A program made the position numbers and the translations under genes. Below, piece after piece: positions 10,950 through 20,293 of a stretch of DNA of 61,999 nt (its first letter is position 1; the number at the start of each line of letters is the position of its first letter). Source of the DNA: Owenweeksia sp. (GTDB lineage: Bacteria > Bacteroidota > Bacteroidia > Flavobacteriales > Schleiferiaceae); contig JANQPD010000056.1 in the NCBI GenBank assembly GCA_028285465.1, forward strand, positions 1 through 61,999, given 5' to 3'. The notes under the pieces are model-generated. The model saw nothing but the letters and a program-made list of their open reading frames with translations, made no database searches and had not been told where the DNA came from.

Positions 10950-11164
10950 GAAGCGCTGTGGCCAACCCTGGTATCCTCTTCTTTCTTGCATTGTTCGCTG
11001 GGCATGGCCCCGCAAAAACCGCAGGGCTCACCCTCTTTATTTAAGAAAGGGCTGTTGCTGGCACAAGTGCCGCTGAACTCCCCGTCCTTTTTGGCCCATA
11101 TTTTTATGGCGATGCCGGCAAAAGCGAGGCCTATCAATACCAAAGCGATCAAAAATAACTGCAT
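10946..11164 (-). CDS. Small single-pass membrane protein with a Cys-rich tail
   Basis: A 72-residue protein with one N-terminal transmembrane helix (about residues 2-23) followed by a short soluble tail with four Cys (GTC, PCGFCG, EQC). The arrangement is consistent with a small metal- or disulfide-holding module. I recognise similar short proteins (IKIWAKKDGxFxGTCAS, GEPCGFCG) in other Bacteroidota, but no function is known to me. It lies 13 bases downstream of murB on the same strand and ends with a stop codon overlapping that of the convergent lipoprotein gene (shared CTAA). It is unrelated to the plus-strand reading frame across the same bases. Confidence 0.75.
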   Translation of the reverse strand: MQLFLIALVLIGLAFAGIAIKIWAKKDGEFSGTCASNSPFLNKEGEPCGFCGAMPSEQCKKEEDTRVGHSAS

Positions 11165-11177
11165 GCTCTTTCTTAGT

Positions 11178-12197
11178 TTAAATCATGTTTACTTCGGGCT
11201 CTAAAACCACTGCAAATTTAGCAAATACAGCCCGTTTTATTTCCCCGGCTAAAGCGGCAATTTCCTCCCCTCTGGCATTTCCATAGTTTACCAATACCAG
11301 GGCCTGTTTTGCATGTACACCAGCATCCCCCTTGCGGTATCCTTTAAAACCACATTGTTCTATTAACCAACCTGCCGCCAACTTTGTTTGTGCATTGGCC
11401 AGGGGAAAGGCCACGAGGTTTGGGTATTGCTGTTTGAGATCGTTTGCCTTTTCTTCAGATACAACGGGGTTTTTAAAGAAACTACCGCTGTTGCCGATCT
11501 CTGCCGGATCCGGGAGCTTACTTTGGCGTATGGAAATAACGGCTTTAGCCACCTTTTGTATGCTTACCTGGCCGGGCATCTTTAACAGTGCAGATTGAAT
11601 CGCGCCATATTCGGTATGCACCTGATGGTTTTGCCTGCTGAGTACAAAACTTACTTCTGTAACAATGTATGCGCCCTTTCCTTTTTGCTTGAAGAAACTA
11701 TCGCGGTATCCAAAAGCACATCGCGCTTTATCGAATACTTCAACACTTCCTGTTTTCAGGTGTAAGGCTTTAAGTTGATAGAAACTGTCCTTTAGCTCAA
11801 CGCCATATGCGCCAATATTCTGTACAGGTGCAGTGCCTACATTCCCCGGTATGAGCGATAGGTTTTCTAATCCACCCCAGTTTTGTTCCAGTGTATAGGA
11901 AACAAAAGCATGCCAGTTTTCCCCAGCCTGTGCGGTAACCAGCACCCGGTCTTCATCCCATACCTCATGTCTTTTTCCCGTCAGGGAGATTTTCACAACC
12001 AGTCCGTCAAAATCTTTGGTGAGTAGCATATTGCTGCCTCCCCCTAACCACAATACCTGGTTATTGCTGAAAACCTCCGTGTCTACCACCCACTGTAGTT
12101 CCTCAAGGCTGTGTGCCTCATAAAACAAACGCGCTTTGGCGTCAATGCCGAAGGTGTTGTAAGGTTTTAGAGAAACGTTTTCTTTAAAAAAGTGCAT
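11178..12197 (-). CDS. murB: UDP-N-acetylenolpyruvoylglucosamine reductase
   Basis: FAD enzyme that reduces UDP-GlcNAc-enolpyruvate to UDP-MurNAc, the second committed step of peptidoglycan precursor synthesis. The 339-residue protein shows YNTFGIDAKA at the start, the FAD-binding LGGGSNMLL at about residues 52-60, the YRDSFFK stretch of the type I (E. coli-like) enzyme and the proton-donor loop NSGSFFKNPV. It shares one base with the stop of the upstream aminotransferase, so the two are translated from one message. Confidence 0.97.
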   Translation of the reverse strand: MHFFKENVSLKPYNTFGIDAKARLFYEAHSLEELQWVVDTEVFSNNQVLWLGGGSNMLLTKDFDGLVVKISLTGKRHEVWDEDRVLVTAQAGENWHAFVSYTLEQNWGGLENLSLIPGNVGTAPVQNIGAYGVELKDSFYQLKALHLKTGSVEVFDKARCAFGYRDSFFKQKGKGAYIVTEVSFVLSRQNHQVHTEYGAIQSALLKMPGQVSIQKVAKAVISIRQSKLPDPAEIGNSGSFFKNPVVSEEKANDLKQQYPNLVAFPLANAQTKLAAGWLIEQCGFKGYRKGDAGVHAKQALVLVNYGNARGEEIAALAGEIKRAVFAKFAVVLEPEVNMI

Positions 12198-13396
12198 TAC
12201 AATAAAGTACCGGGATACCGTTTCAGTGCCGCGCGCATGATTTCCACTGCTTTTTCAAGCTTTTCCGGCTTTAATACATAAGCCAATCTTACCTGGTTGG
12301 CTCCCATACCCGGGGTAGCATAGAAGCCTTCTGCAGGGGCAATCATTACCGTTTCTCCTTCTAGCTCAAAGGTAGAAAGCATCCATTGTGCAAAACGTTC
12401 CGCAGAATCAACCGGCAGTTGCGCCATAGCGTAAAAGGCCCCGGTCGGTTTGGGGCAAAAAACACCCTCAATGGAATTCAAGCCATCCACGAGAATGTTT
12501 CTCCGGTTTATATAATCCGTTTTTACGGCATCAAAGTATTCGGGGCCCGTGCTTAATGCCGCTTCACTGGCTACCTGGGCAATCGTTGGAGGGCTAAGGC
12601 GCGCCTGGGCATATTTCATTACGGTAGACATGAAGGCTGCGTTTCGGGAGACTACACAACCGATTCGCGCTCCGCACATGCTGTAGCGTTTAGAAACGCT
12701 GTCAATCACTATGGCGTGTTCTTCCAGGCCGTCCAGGTTCAGGATAGAGTGAGGCACATGGCCATCGTAAGCAAACTCGCGGTATACTTCATCCGCTATT
12801 AGAAAGAGGTCATACTTTAAGGCGAGGTCACGTAGCTTTTCCAGTTCCTCTTTGCTGTAAAGGTAACCGGTAGGGTTGCCCGGGTTGCAGATCATAATTG
12901 CTTTTGTACGGCTGGTGACCAAGCGTTCAAATTCAAGAATAGAGGGCAAGGCAAAACTTTCTTCTATGCGTGAAGTTACCGGTACCACGGTTACGCCACT
13001 GCTAATGCCAAAACCGTTGTAATTGGCATAAAAAGGTTCGGGAATGATGATCTCATCGCCAGGGTCACAAATAGAATTCATGGTAAACAGGATACCTTCA
13101 CTACCCCCTGTGCTTACAATAACTTCGTCCAGGCCAATGTGGATACCGAGCTTTCCATAATATTCCACGAGCCCTTTCCGGTAAGATTCAAAGCCGGCAG
13201 AGTGGCTGTATTCCAATACTTTATCTGTAAAGTCGTGAATGGCATCCAGGGCTACCTGAGGAGTTTCAATATCGGGTTGTCCGATGTTCAGGTGGATCAC
13301 ATCCCTTCCTTTTTCTTTTGCTCTTTCTGCAAAAGGCACCAGTTTTCGGATAGGAGACTCGGGCATGGTTTGCCCCTTTATGGAAATTGCCGGCAT
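12197..13396 (-). CDS. PLP-dependent class I/II aminotransferase (aspartate aminotransferase-like)
   Basis: A 399-residue fold-type I aminotransferase. It has the substrate-side motif LNIGQPDIETP, the PLP phosphate/ring contacts NPGNPTGYLYS and ADEVYREFAYDG, and the Schiff-base Lys in SVSKRYSMCGARIG (Lys236). The family includes aspartate and aromatic aminotransferases; the sequence alone does not fix the amino donor. It is upstream of murB with a one-base overlap. It may be read partly through from the DUF1573 gene, although a strong terminator lies between them. Confidence 0.92.
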   Translation of the reverse strand: MPAISIKGQTMPESPIRKLVPFAERAKEKGRDVIHLNIGQPDIETPQVALDAIHDFTDKVLEYSHSAGFESYRKGLVEYYGKLGIHIGLDEVIVSTGGSEGILFTMNSICDPGDEIIIPEPFYANYNGFGISSGVTVVPVTSRIEESFALPSILEFERLVTSRTKAIMICNPGNPTGYLYSKEELEKLRDLALKYDLFLIADEVYREFAYDGHVPHSILNLDGLEEHAIVIDSVSKRYSMCGARIGCVVSRNAAFMSTVMKYAQARLSPPTIAQVASEAALSTGPEYFDAVKTDYINRRNILVDGLNSIEGVFCPKPTGAFYAMAQLPVDSAERFAQWMLSTFELEGETVMIAPAEGFYATPGMGANQVRLAYVLKPEKLEKAVEIMRAALKRYPGTLL

Positions 13397-13412
13397 GTTA
13401 AATTTTTTAGCA

Positions 13413-13440
13413 AAAAAATACCCCCGCAGGAAGGCGGGGG
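13413..13440 (-). terminator. Intrinsic terminator after the DUF1573 gene
   Basis: Read on the minus strand, a perfect 7-bp CCCCCGC/GCGGGGG stem (13434-13440 with 13421-13427) with a 6-base loop is followed by TATTTTTTT. This is a standard rho-independent terminator for the gene ending at 13471. Confidence 0.88.
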
Positions 13441-13470
13441 TGCAAATGTAAATCTTGTAAAGCGTTTTGC

Positions 13471-13926
13471 CTATTTCTTCATCATCACAGAAGAAACCTC
13501 TTCTTTTTCCGGTGAAGTTTTCACGGGCTCCGGAGCCTTTACCACACCTGTGATTTTAACCACTTTAGTAGCTGTTTTAGCATTTGAGCTAACGGTAACA
13601 GTCTTGGTAAAAGGACCTACGCGATTGGTATCATATTTTACTTTGATCTCTCCTTTTTCACCGGGAGCAATAGGGTCGGTAGGTTTTGAAGGTACCGTGC
13701 AGCCGCATGAACCCTTCGTATTTGTTATGATCAGGGGTTCTTTACCCGTGTTGGTAAATACAAAAACCCGTTCTCCATTAGCTCCTTTTTCAATAGTACC
13801 ATAGTTAATGGTTTCCTGTTCGAAAGTAATTTCAGGTGCGTTTGGATTGCTTTCTTTAGCTTCTTGCGCCTGAGCTGTGAAAACTCCTAAAGCCGCAATA
13901 CTTAGAGAAATCAATAATCTTTTCAT
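13471..13926 (-). CDS. Exported DUF1573-domain protein
   Basis: A 151-residue protein with a signal peptide cleaved near FTAQA-QE (about residue 21). It then has a DUF1573 immunoglobulin-like domain: FEQETINYGTIEKG, the strand VFVFTNTGKEPLIITN, the hallmark GSCGCTVP and PIAPGEKGEIKVKYDTN. DUF1573 proteins are abundant in Bacteroidota; their role is not established, though the ASH/MSP-like fold suggests protein binding in the envelope. It is monocistronic, with its own -7 promoter match and a strong terminator. Confidence 0.9.
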   Translation of the reverse strand: MKRLLISLSIAALGVFTAQAQEAKESNPNAPEITFEQETINYGTIEKGANGERVFVFTNTGKEPLIITNTKGSCGCTVPSKPTDPIAPGEKGEIKVKYDTNRVGPFTKTVTVSSNAKTATKVVKITGVVKAPEPVKTSPEKEEVSSVMMKK

Positions 13927-13946
13927 GGTAATCTTTTTTAGTGGTA

Positions 13947-13954
13947 CAAAGTTA
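13947..13954 (-). promoter_or_regulatory. Bacteroidota -7 element for the DUF1573 gene
   Basis: On the minus strand this reads TAACTTTG, an exact TAnnTTTG match, 20 bases before the start codon. It lies in the 155-base divergent spacer shared with valS. Confidence 0.5.
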
Positions 13955-14038
13955 AACTTTAATGTGTAGAATTAAAAAACCACTTTTAGTGCGCGAAAAA
14001 TGTGCCACAATTGTTTTCTACGCCTTTTAGGGGTTTAC

Positions 14039-14046
14039 TACCTTTG
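14039..14046 (+). promoter_or_regulatory. Bacteroidota -7 element for valS
   Basis: TACCTTTG matches TAnnTTTG exactly, 35 bases before the valS ATG, in the divergent spacer with the DUF1573 gene. Confidence 0.5.
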
Positions 14047-14081
14047 GCCCCTTCTAAAAATTACTTCAAAGTCTTTGTTGC

Positions 14082-16712
14082 ATGAGCATTCCCGCAAATT
14101 TTGACTATCAAAATGCCGAAGAGAAATGGTACCAATACTGGCTGGACCAAAAGCTTTTTGAGTCTGTTCCTGATGAGCGAAAGCCGTATACCATTGTTAT
14201 TCCGCCTCCCAATGTAACAGGTGTGCTGCATATGGGCCATATGCTCAACAATACATTGCAGGATGTCCTGATCCGGAGAGCGCGTATGTTGGGCTACAAC
14301 GCCTGTTGGGTGCCTGGCACGGATCATGCTTCTATAGCCACAGAGGCCAAGGTAGTGGCCAAACTAAAGGAAGAAGGCATTTCAAAGTTTGACCTGAGCC
14401 GGGAGGAATTTTTGAAACACGCCTGGGCCTGGACGGAAAAACACGGGGGGATCATCCTCCATCAGCTTAAGAAACTAGGCGCTTCTTGTGATTGGAGCCG
14501 GGAGGCGTTTACAATGGATGAAGCACGTAGTGCATCGGTAATAAAAGTCTTTGTAGACCTGTATAAGAAAGGGCATATTTACCGGGGCTACCGGATGGTA
14601 AACTGGGACCCGGAAGCTAAAACCACCATTTCTGACGAAGAAGTACAGCACAAAGAAGTAAATGCCAGGCTGTATTATTTGAAGTACAAATTAGAATCGG
14701 GCGAAGGCCATCTAAAGGTAGCCACAACCCGCCCGGAAACCATTTTCGGGGATGTGGCGGTTTGTGTAAACCCTCATGATGAGCGCTATAAGAAACTCAT
14801 TGGCACAAGAGTACAGGTACCGGTAGTAAATCGGTGGGTACCCATTATTGCGGATGAATACGTAGATATTGAATTTGGAACCGGTTGTCTGAAGATCACC
14901 CCGGCACACGACATCAATGACAAAGAAATAGGAGAGCGGCATAAACTGGAGATCATCGATTCCCTTGACGATGAAGGCAGGTTAAATGCACATGGGCAGC
15001 ACTATGCAGGCAAAGATCGCTTTGTGGTACGCAAAGAAATAGCGCGGGAGATCGAAGCGTTGGGGCTTATGGAAAAGATCGAAGAATACCAAACTTCCAT
15101 AGGCACCAGCGAACGCACGGGAGCAGTGATCGAGCCAAAGTTGTCGCAACAGTGGTTCCTGAGAATGAAGGAGCTCAGCAAGCCTGCCCTTGATGCCGTG
15201 ATGCATAATGAAGTAGCGCTGATCCCCGAAAAATTTAAAAATACCTACCGCCATTGGATGGAAAATGTACACGACTGGAGTATTTCACGCCAGTTATGGT
15301 GGGGGCATCAGATTCCTGCCTGGTATTACGCCGATGGCGACCAGGATTTTGTGGTGGCGGAAACAGAGGAAGAAGCATTGGTGCTGGCAAAGGAGAAAAC
15401 AGGCCATACCGGGCTTACCGCTGCCGATCTCTCGCGAGACCCGGACGCCCTGGATACCTGGTTTTCTTCCTGGCTGTGGCCCATTTCCGTATTTGACGGC
15501 ATTCGCTATCCGGAAAACGAAGAGATTAAGTATTATTACCCCACGCAGGACCTTGTAACCGCTCCTGAAATTCTATTTTTCTGGGTGGCGAGGATGATCA
15601 TAGCGGGCTACGAATTCCGGGCCGAAAAACCCTTTAGCAATGTGTACCTCACGGGTATTGTAAGAGATAAGCAGGGTAGAAAAATGTCCAAATCCCTGGG
15701 CAATTCACCAGACCCGATCGGCTTAATGGAAAAATACAGCACCGATGGGGTGCGTGTGGGTATGTTGCTCACTTCACCTGCAGGCAATGACCTTCCTTTT
15801 GATGAGGAACTTTGTGCACAAGGGCGTAATTTCTCAAATAAGATATGGAATGCCCTGCGCCTGGTGAAGGGATGGACACTCACCGATGAAGCTCCTGATG
15901 CTGCGGCTCTTGCTGCGATACGCTGGTTAAGCCAAAAGAAACAGGAAACCTTGGCCAGTATGGAAGAGAGCTTTAAGAGTTACCGCCTCTCCGAAGCTCT
16001 GATGACCTTGTATAAATTTGTATGGGATGATTTCTGTTCCTGGTACCTTGAAGCAATAAAACCTGCTTATCAGCAGCCTCTTTCCCGTGAAGTATACAAC
16101 ACCAGTATTGATTACTTCGAAGAGATCTGCCTGATGTTGCATCCCTTCATGCCCTTTATCTCAGAAGAAATATGGCACACGGTAAAAAAGCGTGCAGACG
16201 GTGAAAGCATTTGTGTAGCCTCCTGGCCTGAGATCAAGGATTTTGACCGCGAAGAATTGAAGGATTTTGAGCAGGCCCGCACTATAGTGAATGGGGTACG
16301 CAATATAAGGGCAAGCAAAAACATCGCTCAAAAAGTAGCCCTCTCTCTCTATGCGCCATCCAACGAAGCCCTGCCGGAGCGCTATGAAGCTTTGGTGGCC
16401 AAACTGGCCAACCTGGAAAAAACGATCTTGGGTGAAAACCCGGAAAATGCGGTAGGCTTTACCTTTTTAGCGGGTGCTTATGAGTGCTTTGTACCGGCTG
16501 GAGATCATGTTAACGTAGAGGAAGAACTCAACAAATTACAAAAGGACCTGGAGTACCAGCGGGGATTTAGGCATTCGATCCATAAAAAGCTGGAAAACGA
16601 ACGTTTTGTAAAGAATGCCCCGGAGGCCGTGGTAGCCGGTGAACGCAAGAAAATGGCAGATGCCGAAGCCAAGATCCAGGCCCTGGAAGCCCGCATTGCC
16701 AGCATGCAGTAA
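14082..16712 (+). CDS. valS: Valyl-tRNA synthetase
   Basis: Charges tRNA-Val. The 876-residue class I synthetase has the HIGH-type motif HMGHMLNN near residue 46, the editing (CP1) domain from about residue 190 ([14 protein letters not shown]), and [12 protein letters not shown] as the KMSKS loop near residue 530. A C-terminal coiled-coil (residues ~800-876, [15 protein letters not shown]) is typical of ValRS. N-terminal [15 protein letters not shown] is the family start. It is monocistronic; the next gene converges 62 bases downstream with no strong hairpin between them. Confidence 0.98.
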   Translation: MSIPANFDYQNAEEKWYQYWLDQKLFESVPDERKPYTIVIPPPNVTGVLHMGHMLNNTLQDVLIRRARMLGYNACWVPGTDHASIATEAKVVAKLKEEGISKFDLSREEFLKHAWAWTEKHGGIILHQLKKLGASCDWSREAFTMDEARSASVIKVFVDLYKKGHIYRGYRMVNWDPEAKTTISDEEVQHKEVNARLYYLKYKLESGEGHLKVATTRPETIFGDVAVCVNPHDERYKKLIGTRVQVPVVNRWVPIIADEYVDIEFGTGCLKITPAHDINDKEIGERHKLEIIDSLDDEGRLNAHGQHYAGKDRFVVRKEIAREIEALGLMEKIEEYQTSIGTSERTGAVIEPKLSQQWFLRMKELSKPALDAVMHNEVALIPEKFKNTYRHWMENVHDWSISRQLWWGHQIPAWYYADGDQDFVVAETEEEALVLAKEKTGHTGLTAADLSRDPDALDTWFSSWLWPISVFDGIRYPENEEIKYYYPTQDLVTAPEILFFWVARMIIAGYEFRAEKPFSNVYLTGIVRDKQGRKMSKSLGNSPDPIGLMEKYSTDGVRVGMLLTSPAGNDLPFDEELCAQGRNFSNKIWNALRLVKGWTLTDEAPDAAALAAIRWLSQKKQETLASMEESFKSYRLSEALMTLYKFVWDDFCSWYLEAIKPAYQQPLSREVYNTSIDYFEEICLMLHPFMPFISEEIWHTVKKRADGESICVASWPEIKDFDREELKDFEQARTIVNGVRNIRASKNIAQKVALSLYAPSNEALPERYEALVAKLANLEKTILGENPENAVGFTFLAGAYECFVPAGDHVNVEEELNKLQKDLEYQRGFRHSIHKKLENERFVKNAPEAVVAGERKKMADAEAKIQALEARIASMQ

Positions 16713-16774
16713 GCTTTGTGGAAACGAAAAGCCCGGTGAATATGCAAATAGTACTAGTTCACTTTAATCCTTGG

Positions 16775-17080
16775 TCATAGTTCTTTTAGTAAGTCTTCTA
16801 TTACTTCCATTTCATAGAGGGTTTTTATTTCCTTGCACGTTGTGCGCATACGCTGGCGAATAATTTCGGCATGTGGAGGCAATTGTTTGCCTGCTTTTAT
16901 CCAGCTACCCTTATCGGGCCATTGTGCGTAAGCTAAATATTGGCTATCACTTACTTTATGAAGACGAGAACCCAGGCCGCCCGCATGCTTCACCAGAAGC
17001 CCGGTCATTTCCTTCCAGGCTTTGACAAAATTATCGTGCTGAGCACTTTTTACAGTAAAGACATAAATACGGGTATGCAT
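16775..17080 (-). CDS. ABM-fold (antibiotic biosynthesis monooxygenase-like) small protein
   Basis: A 101-residue protein that reads like a dimeric alpha/beta-barrel of the ABM superfamily: it opens with a beta-strand (TRIYVFTVK), has a helix HDNFVKAWKEMTGLLVKHAGG, then SRLHKVSDSQYLAYAQWPDKGSW, a typical strand-turn of these heme/quinone-acting or stress-response proteins. No catalytic residues can be assigned. It stands alone, 112 bases from the M1 peptidase gene upstream on the same strand. Function unknown. Confidence 0.7.
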   Translation of the reverse strand: MHTRIYVFTVKSAQHDNFVKAWKEMTGLLVKHAGGLGSRLHKVSDSQYLAYAQWPDKGSWIKAGKQLPPHAEIIRQRMRTTCKEIKTLYEMEVIEDLLKEL

Positions 17081-17192
17081 ATTAACAGAGCATGAAACGT
17101 GCGTTCAACTTAAGCAAACACATTGCTATATTATGATGATTTTCCTTGAAAGTCAGTACTTGCGGAAGGTGAGCACAAAATGATGCAGAAGC

Positions 17193-19526
17193 TCACTCCA
17201 TCACAACCTTTACTACCTCTTCATGTAAAACGAATAGCAGGGGCTGAGAAGCAAGGTCTTTTAGTGAAACCCTGTTCTCTTGTGCCCGTAAAACGACTTC
17301 TTTAAGCAATCTGCCTTCTACATTCTGAATGCGCAGCAAAGCTTGCTGTTTAGGCATTTCTTTGAGCTTTACTTTTACCTCTTCCCGGGTGGGGTTGGGG
17401 TATACTTCAAAACTTTTTTCTTTTTTTAATTCAGGCAGGGAAATATCGGGCGCTGCGTTGGCAAATACATATTCTCCAGGCAATACGCTCTCTATTTCTA
17501 CAAAACCTTGCCCATCATTTGGGTTTGCCCCTTTAAACTTTTGTTGATCCGCTACAAATTGCCAGGCCTGCGTACCATCGACGCGGTAGTATATCCCAAT
17601 GGAATCTTCTCCATTGCGCAACAATTCATCTTCGAGCAAGGGGTCATTGGCATTATAGCTAAAGCGCAGACTCAGGTCTGCTTTTTCAAAAGCGTAACCC
17701 TGTACGGTCCAGTAACGGTCCGCAGAAAGTCGAATGCCCGAGTTGGCAAAATCCCTTGCCTGGGCCCAATGTTGCTGGGCAATGAAGCGTATGGTATCGC
17801 TCCAATTGCTGGCGGTAACCCGTAAACCGGTTCGAGGCAACAGGTAGAAGCGATTTTGCGTCAGCAGGAGCTCATCCGTAGTAGTAGCGCTTAACAAACG
17901 GCCATTATAGCCGGTAAGCGCAAAAGCGGGCGTGAACGGAAGATTGTGGTTGTAACTGCCGCTAAGGCCGCTATGCATAAAAGTTCGGCTGCTTGTATCG
18001 CCTGTAGCGCTAAAAAAGGTAACATCCACGGGTACATTTTGATAAAGGTTAGGGGCCTGGTAAAGGCCTTGTGAAATATCCAGGCTGTTGCTGCTTAAGG
18101 CATCTACTCCAAATTGTGGATAGCCCGGCTGGTAGATCCACTGATCGAAGAAATCCGTCAGGTTTTTGCCGCTTAATTGCTCCAAGGCTTGTTGCATTCC
18201 GGCTGTACTTAGGTTCCCGTATTTATGGTTGGCCATGAGGTTGGTCACAATGCCGTCAAAAGCGGCATAGCCCAGGTAGGTACGCAGGTTATGGCCTACC
18301 ATAGCGCCCTTCTGGTATACGTGGAAACCATACACATCACCATGGTCAAGCCCGTATAGAGGAAGGTATCCACCATCCCGGGTATGTGCAAGCTTCAATA
18401 CCTGCGCGGCATTTTCCTGTACAATGTCGATGTAGTTTTCGTAACCGTATACCTGCTCCGTATAAAGATGGCTGCTGTATTCTGCCATTCCTTCATTGAT
18501 CCACATGTCCGCATCGCTTTCACAAGTAACCAGGTTGCCCCACCAGTGATGGGCCAATTCATGTGCCATCAGGTCTTCGCTACCTAAATTTCCATTGATT
18601 GCACTTATGGGGTAATGTATGGAGGTGGCGTGTTCCATAGCACCCACTGTAGTAGCGGCATAGCCTATTTTACTCCATTCATAAGGTCCATAATGCTGGA
18701 TAAAACTTTGTGTTACGGCCTTTAAATTTCTAAAGGAAGCCTTCATATTGGCCGTATCGCCTGCTTTTGCCATAAGCCAAATGGGAATGTTACGCCCGCC
18801 ACTTGCCATTTGATCTTCCACAAGAGCATAATTGCTTATGGCTATAGAGGCAAGGTAGGTAGGAATGGGCTCCTGCATCATAAAAACAGAACGGGCTGAG
18901 TCGCCCGAAACGATGTAGGCGGTCTGCAAGCCGTTGCAAAAGGCGCGGTTAGGTGCCTGGGTCAACACTTCAAAACTATACGTGCTCTTTTCTACAAAAT
19001 TATCAAAGCAAGGAAACCAGGCACGTCCGTAGGTATGTGGGTCGGCCCCGAAACCAACCCCCAGGTTGTAATAGTAGCCGCTTTGGCGGTGGAACCCGCC
19101 CCAACCCGTAGCGTCCCCCTGGGGGATGCCTTGATAATAAACGCTTATGCCCGCGGTGTCGCCCGGGGAGACAGCTTGCAAAAGAGATATGCGTAAAAGC
19201 GTATCGTTGTAGTGGTAGCTGAGTATTTGCCCGTTTTGAACGATAGAATCTACCGTGAGCTTTAACAAATCCAGGGTAAAGGCGTTTACGTTGCTTTGTT
19301 TGGGGGTGAAACGAATGTCTGCCCTGCCTTTCATTTGCCCGCTGGCAATTTGATACATGTCCAAATCGAGGTGGTAATGAAGAATGTCTACCGTGTCTGA
19401 CTTTCCATTGTTGTTGATGCTGGGTCCGTTTAATGCAGCCATTCTGTTAGCCGCATGACCGCAGGCAAATTGAGCCCGCAATTCGGCAAAGGCAATGAAG
19501 CAAAGGAAAATGTAAACGTATTTCAT
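17193..19526 (-). CDS. Secreted M1-family metallopeptidase with T9SS type A sorting domain
   Basis: A 777-residue zinc aminopeptidase-type protein with a signal peptide (FIAFAELRA). The gluzincin motif HELAH is at 322-326, with the third ligand in NEGMAEY (Glu345), and the substrate-binding motif appears as GAMEH (295-299) instead of the common GxMEN. The last ~80 residues form a type A sorting domain (FEVYPNPTREEVKVKL, ending FVLHEEVVKVVME), so export by T9SS is expected. The start overlaps the end of rlmB by 4 bases. The likely role is extracellular or surface peptide processing for nutrition; the substrate is unknown. Confidence 0.92.
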   Translation of the reverse strand: MKYVYIFLCFIAFAELRAQFACGHAANRMAALNGPSINNNGKSDTVDILHYHLDLDMYQIASGQMKGRADIRFTPKQSNVNAFTLDLLKLTVDSIVQNGQILSYHYNDTLLRISLLQAVSPGDTAGISVYYQGIPQGDATGWGGFHRQSGYYYNLGVGFGADPHTYGRAWFPCFDNFVEKSTYSFEVLTQAPNRAFCNGLQTAYIVSGDSARSVFMMQEPIPTYLASIAISNYALVEDQMASGGRNIPIWLMAKAGDTANMKASFRNLKAVTQSFIQHYGPYEWSKIGYAATTVGAMEHATSIHYPISAINGNLGSEDLMAHELAHHWWGNLVTCESDADMWINEGMAEYSSHLYTEQVYGYENYIDIVQENAAQVLKLAHTRDGGYLPLYGLDHGDVYGFHVYQKGAMVGHNLRTYLGYAAFDGIVTNLMANHKYGNLSTAGMQQALEQLSGKNLTDFFDQWIYQPGYPQFGVDALSSNSLDISQGLYQAPNLYQNVPVDVTFFSATGDTSSRTFMHSGLSGSYNHNLPFTPAFALTGYNGRLLSATTTDELLLTQNRFYLLPRTGLRVTASNWSDTIRFIAQQHWAQARDFANSGIRLSADRYWTVQGYAFEKADLSLRFSYNANDPLLEDELLRNGEDSIGIYYRVDGTQAWQFVADQQKFKGANPNDGQGFVEIESVLPGEYVFANAAPDISLPELKKEKSFEVYPNPTREEVKVKLKEMPKQQALLRIQNVEGRLLKEVVLRAQENRVSLKDLASQPLLFVLHEEVVKVVME

Positions 19527-20293
19527 ACTTGGGGATGATTTAAACGCTGGCGTACAATATCGTATAAGACAGCACCGGTAGCCACCGAAACATTAAGCGA
19601 ACCGATCTTACCGTACATGGGCAACTTTACTGCTCCATCGCACATTTTCAGGTATTCAGGAGATACCCCATCTTCTTCGGAGCCCATAATAAGGGCGATG
19701 GGGCCGTGCAAGGATGTATCATATACCAGGCTTTCGGCTTTTTCGCTAACCGCAAATACTTTGAGCCCGCTTTGTTGTAAAAAGGATATGCTTTCTTTCA
19801 GATTGGCTTCGCGGCATACAGCCAGGTGATGCAAGGCTCCGGCAGAAGTTTTTAAGGCATCGTAGTTTACGGGAGCACTTCCCCGTGAGGGGATCACTAC
19901 TGCGTGTACACCTATACATTCTGCAGTGCGGCAAATGGCGCCAAAGTTGCGTACATCCGTTATGCGGTCTAAAAGCAGCACTAAAGGCGTTTCACCTCTT
20001 TCATAAATCCGGGTTACAATTTCGCCCAGGTTTTGGAACACCACGGCCGAAGTAAAAGCAACTACCCCCTGGTGGTTTTTACGGGTAATGCGGTTGAGTT
20101 TCTCGGCAGGAACCGAGCTATAGGTAATACGGTGTGCGCGGATCAGCTCCCACAATTCTTTAAACACTTCTCCTTTAAGCCCTTTTTGAATAAATACCTT
20201 ATCGATGGTTTTACCCGCTTCGATGGCTTCTATTACCGGCCTAGTACCAATAAGGAGCTCGTTGCTGGGCGCGGATCCTTTGGTCGCTTTCAT
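19523..20293 (-). CDS. rlmB: SpoU/TrmH-family 23S rRNA 2'-O-methyltransferase (RlmB-type)
   Basis: SPOUT-class RNA 2'-O-ribose methyltransferase, likely modifying G2251 of 23S rRNA. The N-terminal substrate-binding domain begins ELLIGTRPVIEAIEAGKTIDKVFIQ; the knot domain has motif 1 DVRNFGAICRTAECIG, motif 2 IALIMGSEEDGVSP and motif 3 GSLNVSVATGAVLYD. I choose the ATG at 20293 (256 residues). The reading frame extends 19 codons further to 20350, but that would lie deeper in the GWxTD gene and precedes any family homology. Even so it overlaps that upstream gene by 53 bases. TrmH versus RlmB cannot be settled from sequence alone. Confidence 0.88.
   Translation of the reverse strand: MKATKGSAPSNELLIGTRPVIEAIEAGKTIDKVFIQKGLKGEVFKELWELIRAHRITYSSVPAEKLNRITRKNHQGVVAFTSAVVFQNLGEIVTRIYERGETPLVLLLDRITDVRNFGAICRTAECIGVHAVVIPSRGSAPVNYDALKTSAGALHHLAVCREANLKESISFLQQSGLKVFAVSEKAESLVYDTSLHGPIALIMGSEEDGVSPEYLKMCDGAVKLPMYGKIGSLNVSVATGAVLYDIVRQRLNHPQV

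Noticed and set aside
16713..16774. Weak hairpins (GCTTT/AAAGC and GTGAA/TTCAC) between valS and the ABM gene
   Set aside because: Five-base stems with long loops are too weak to call terminators.
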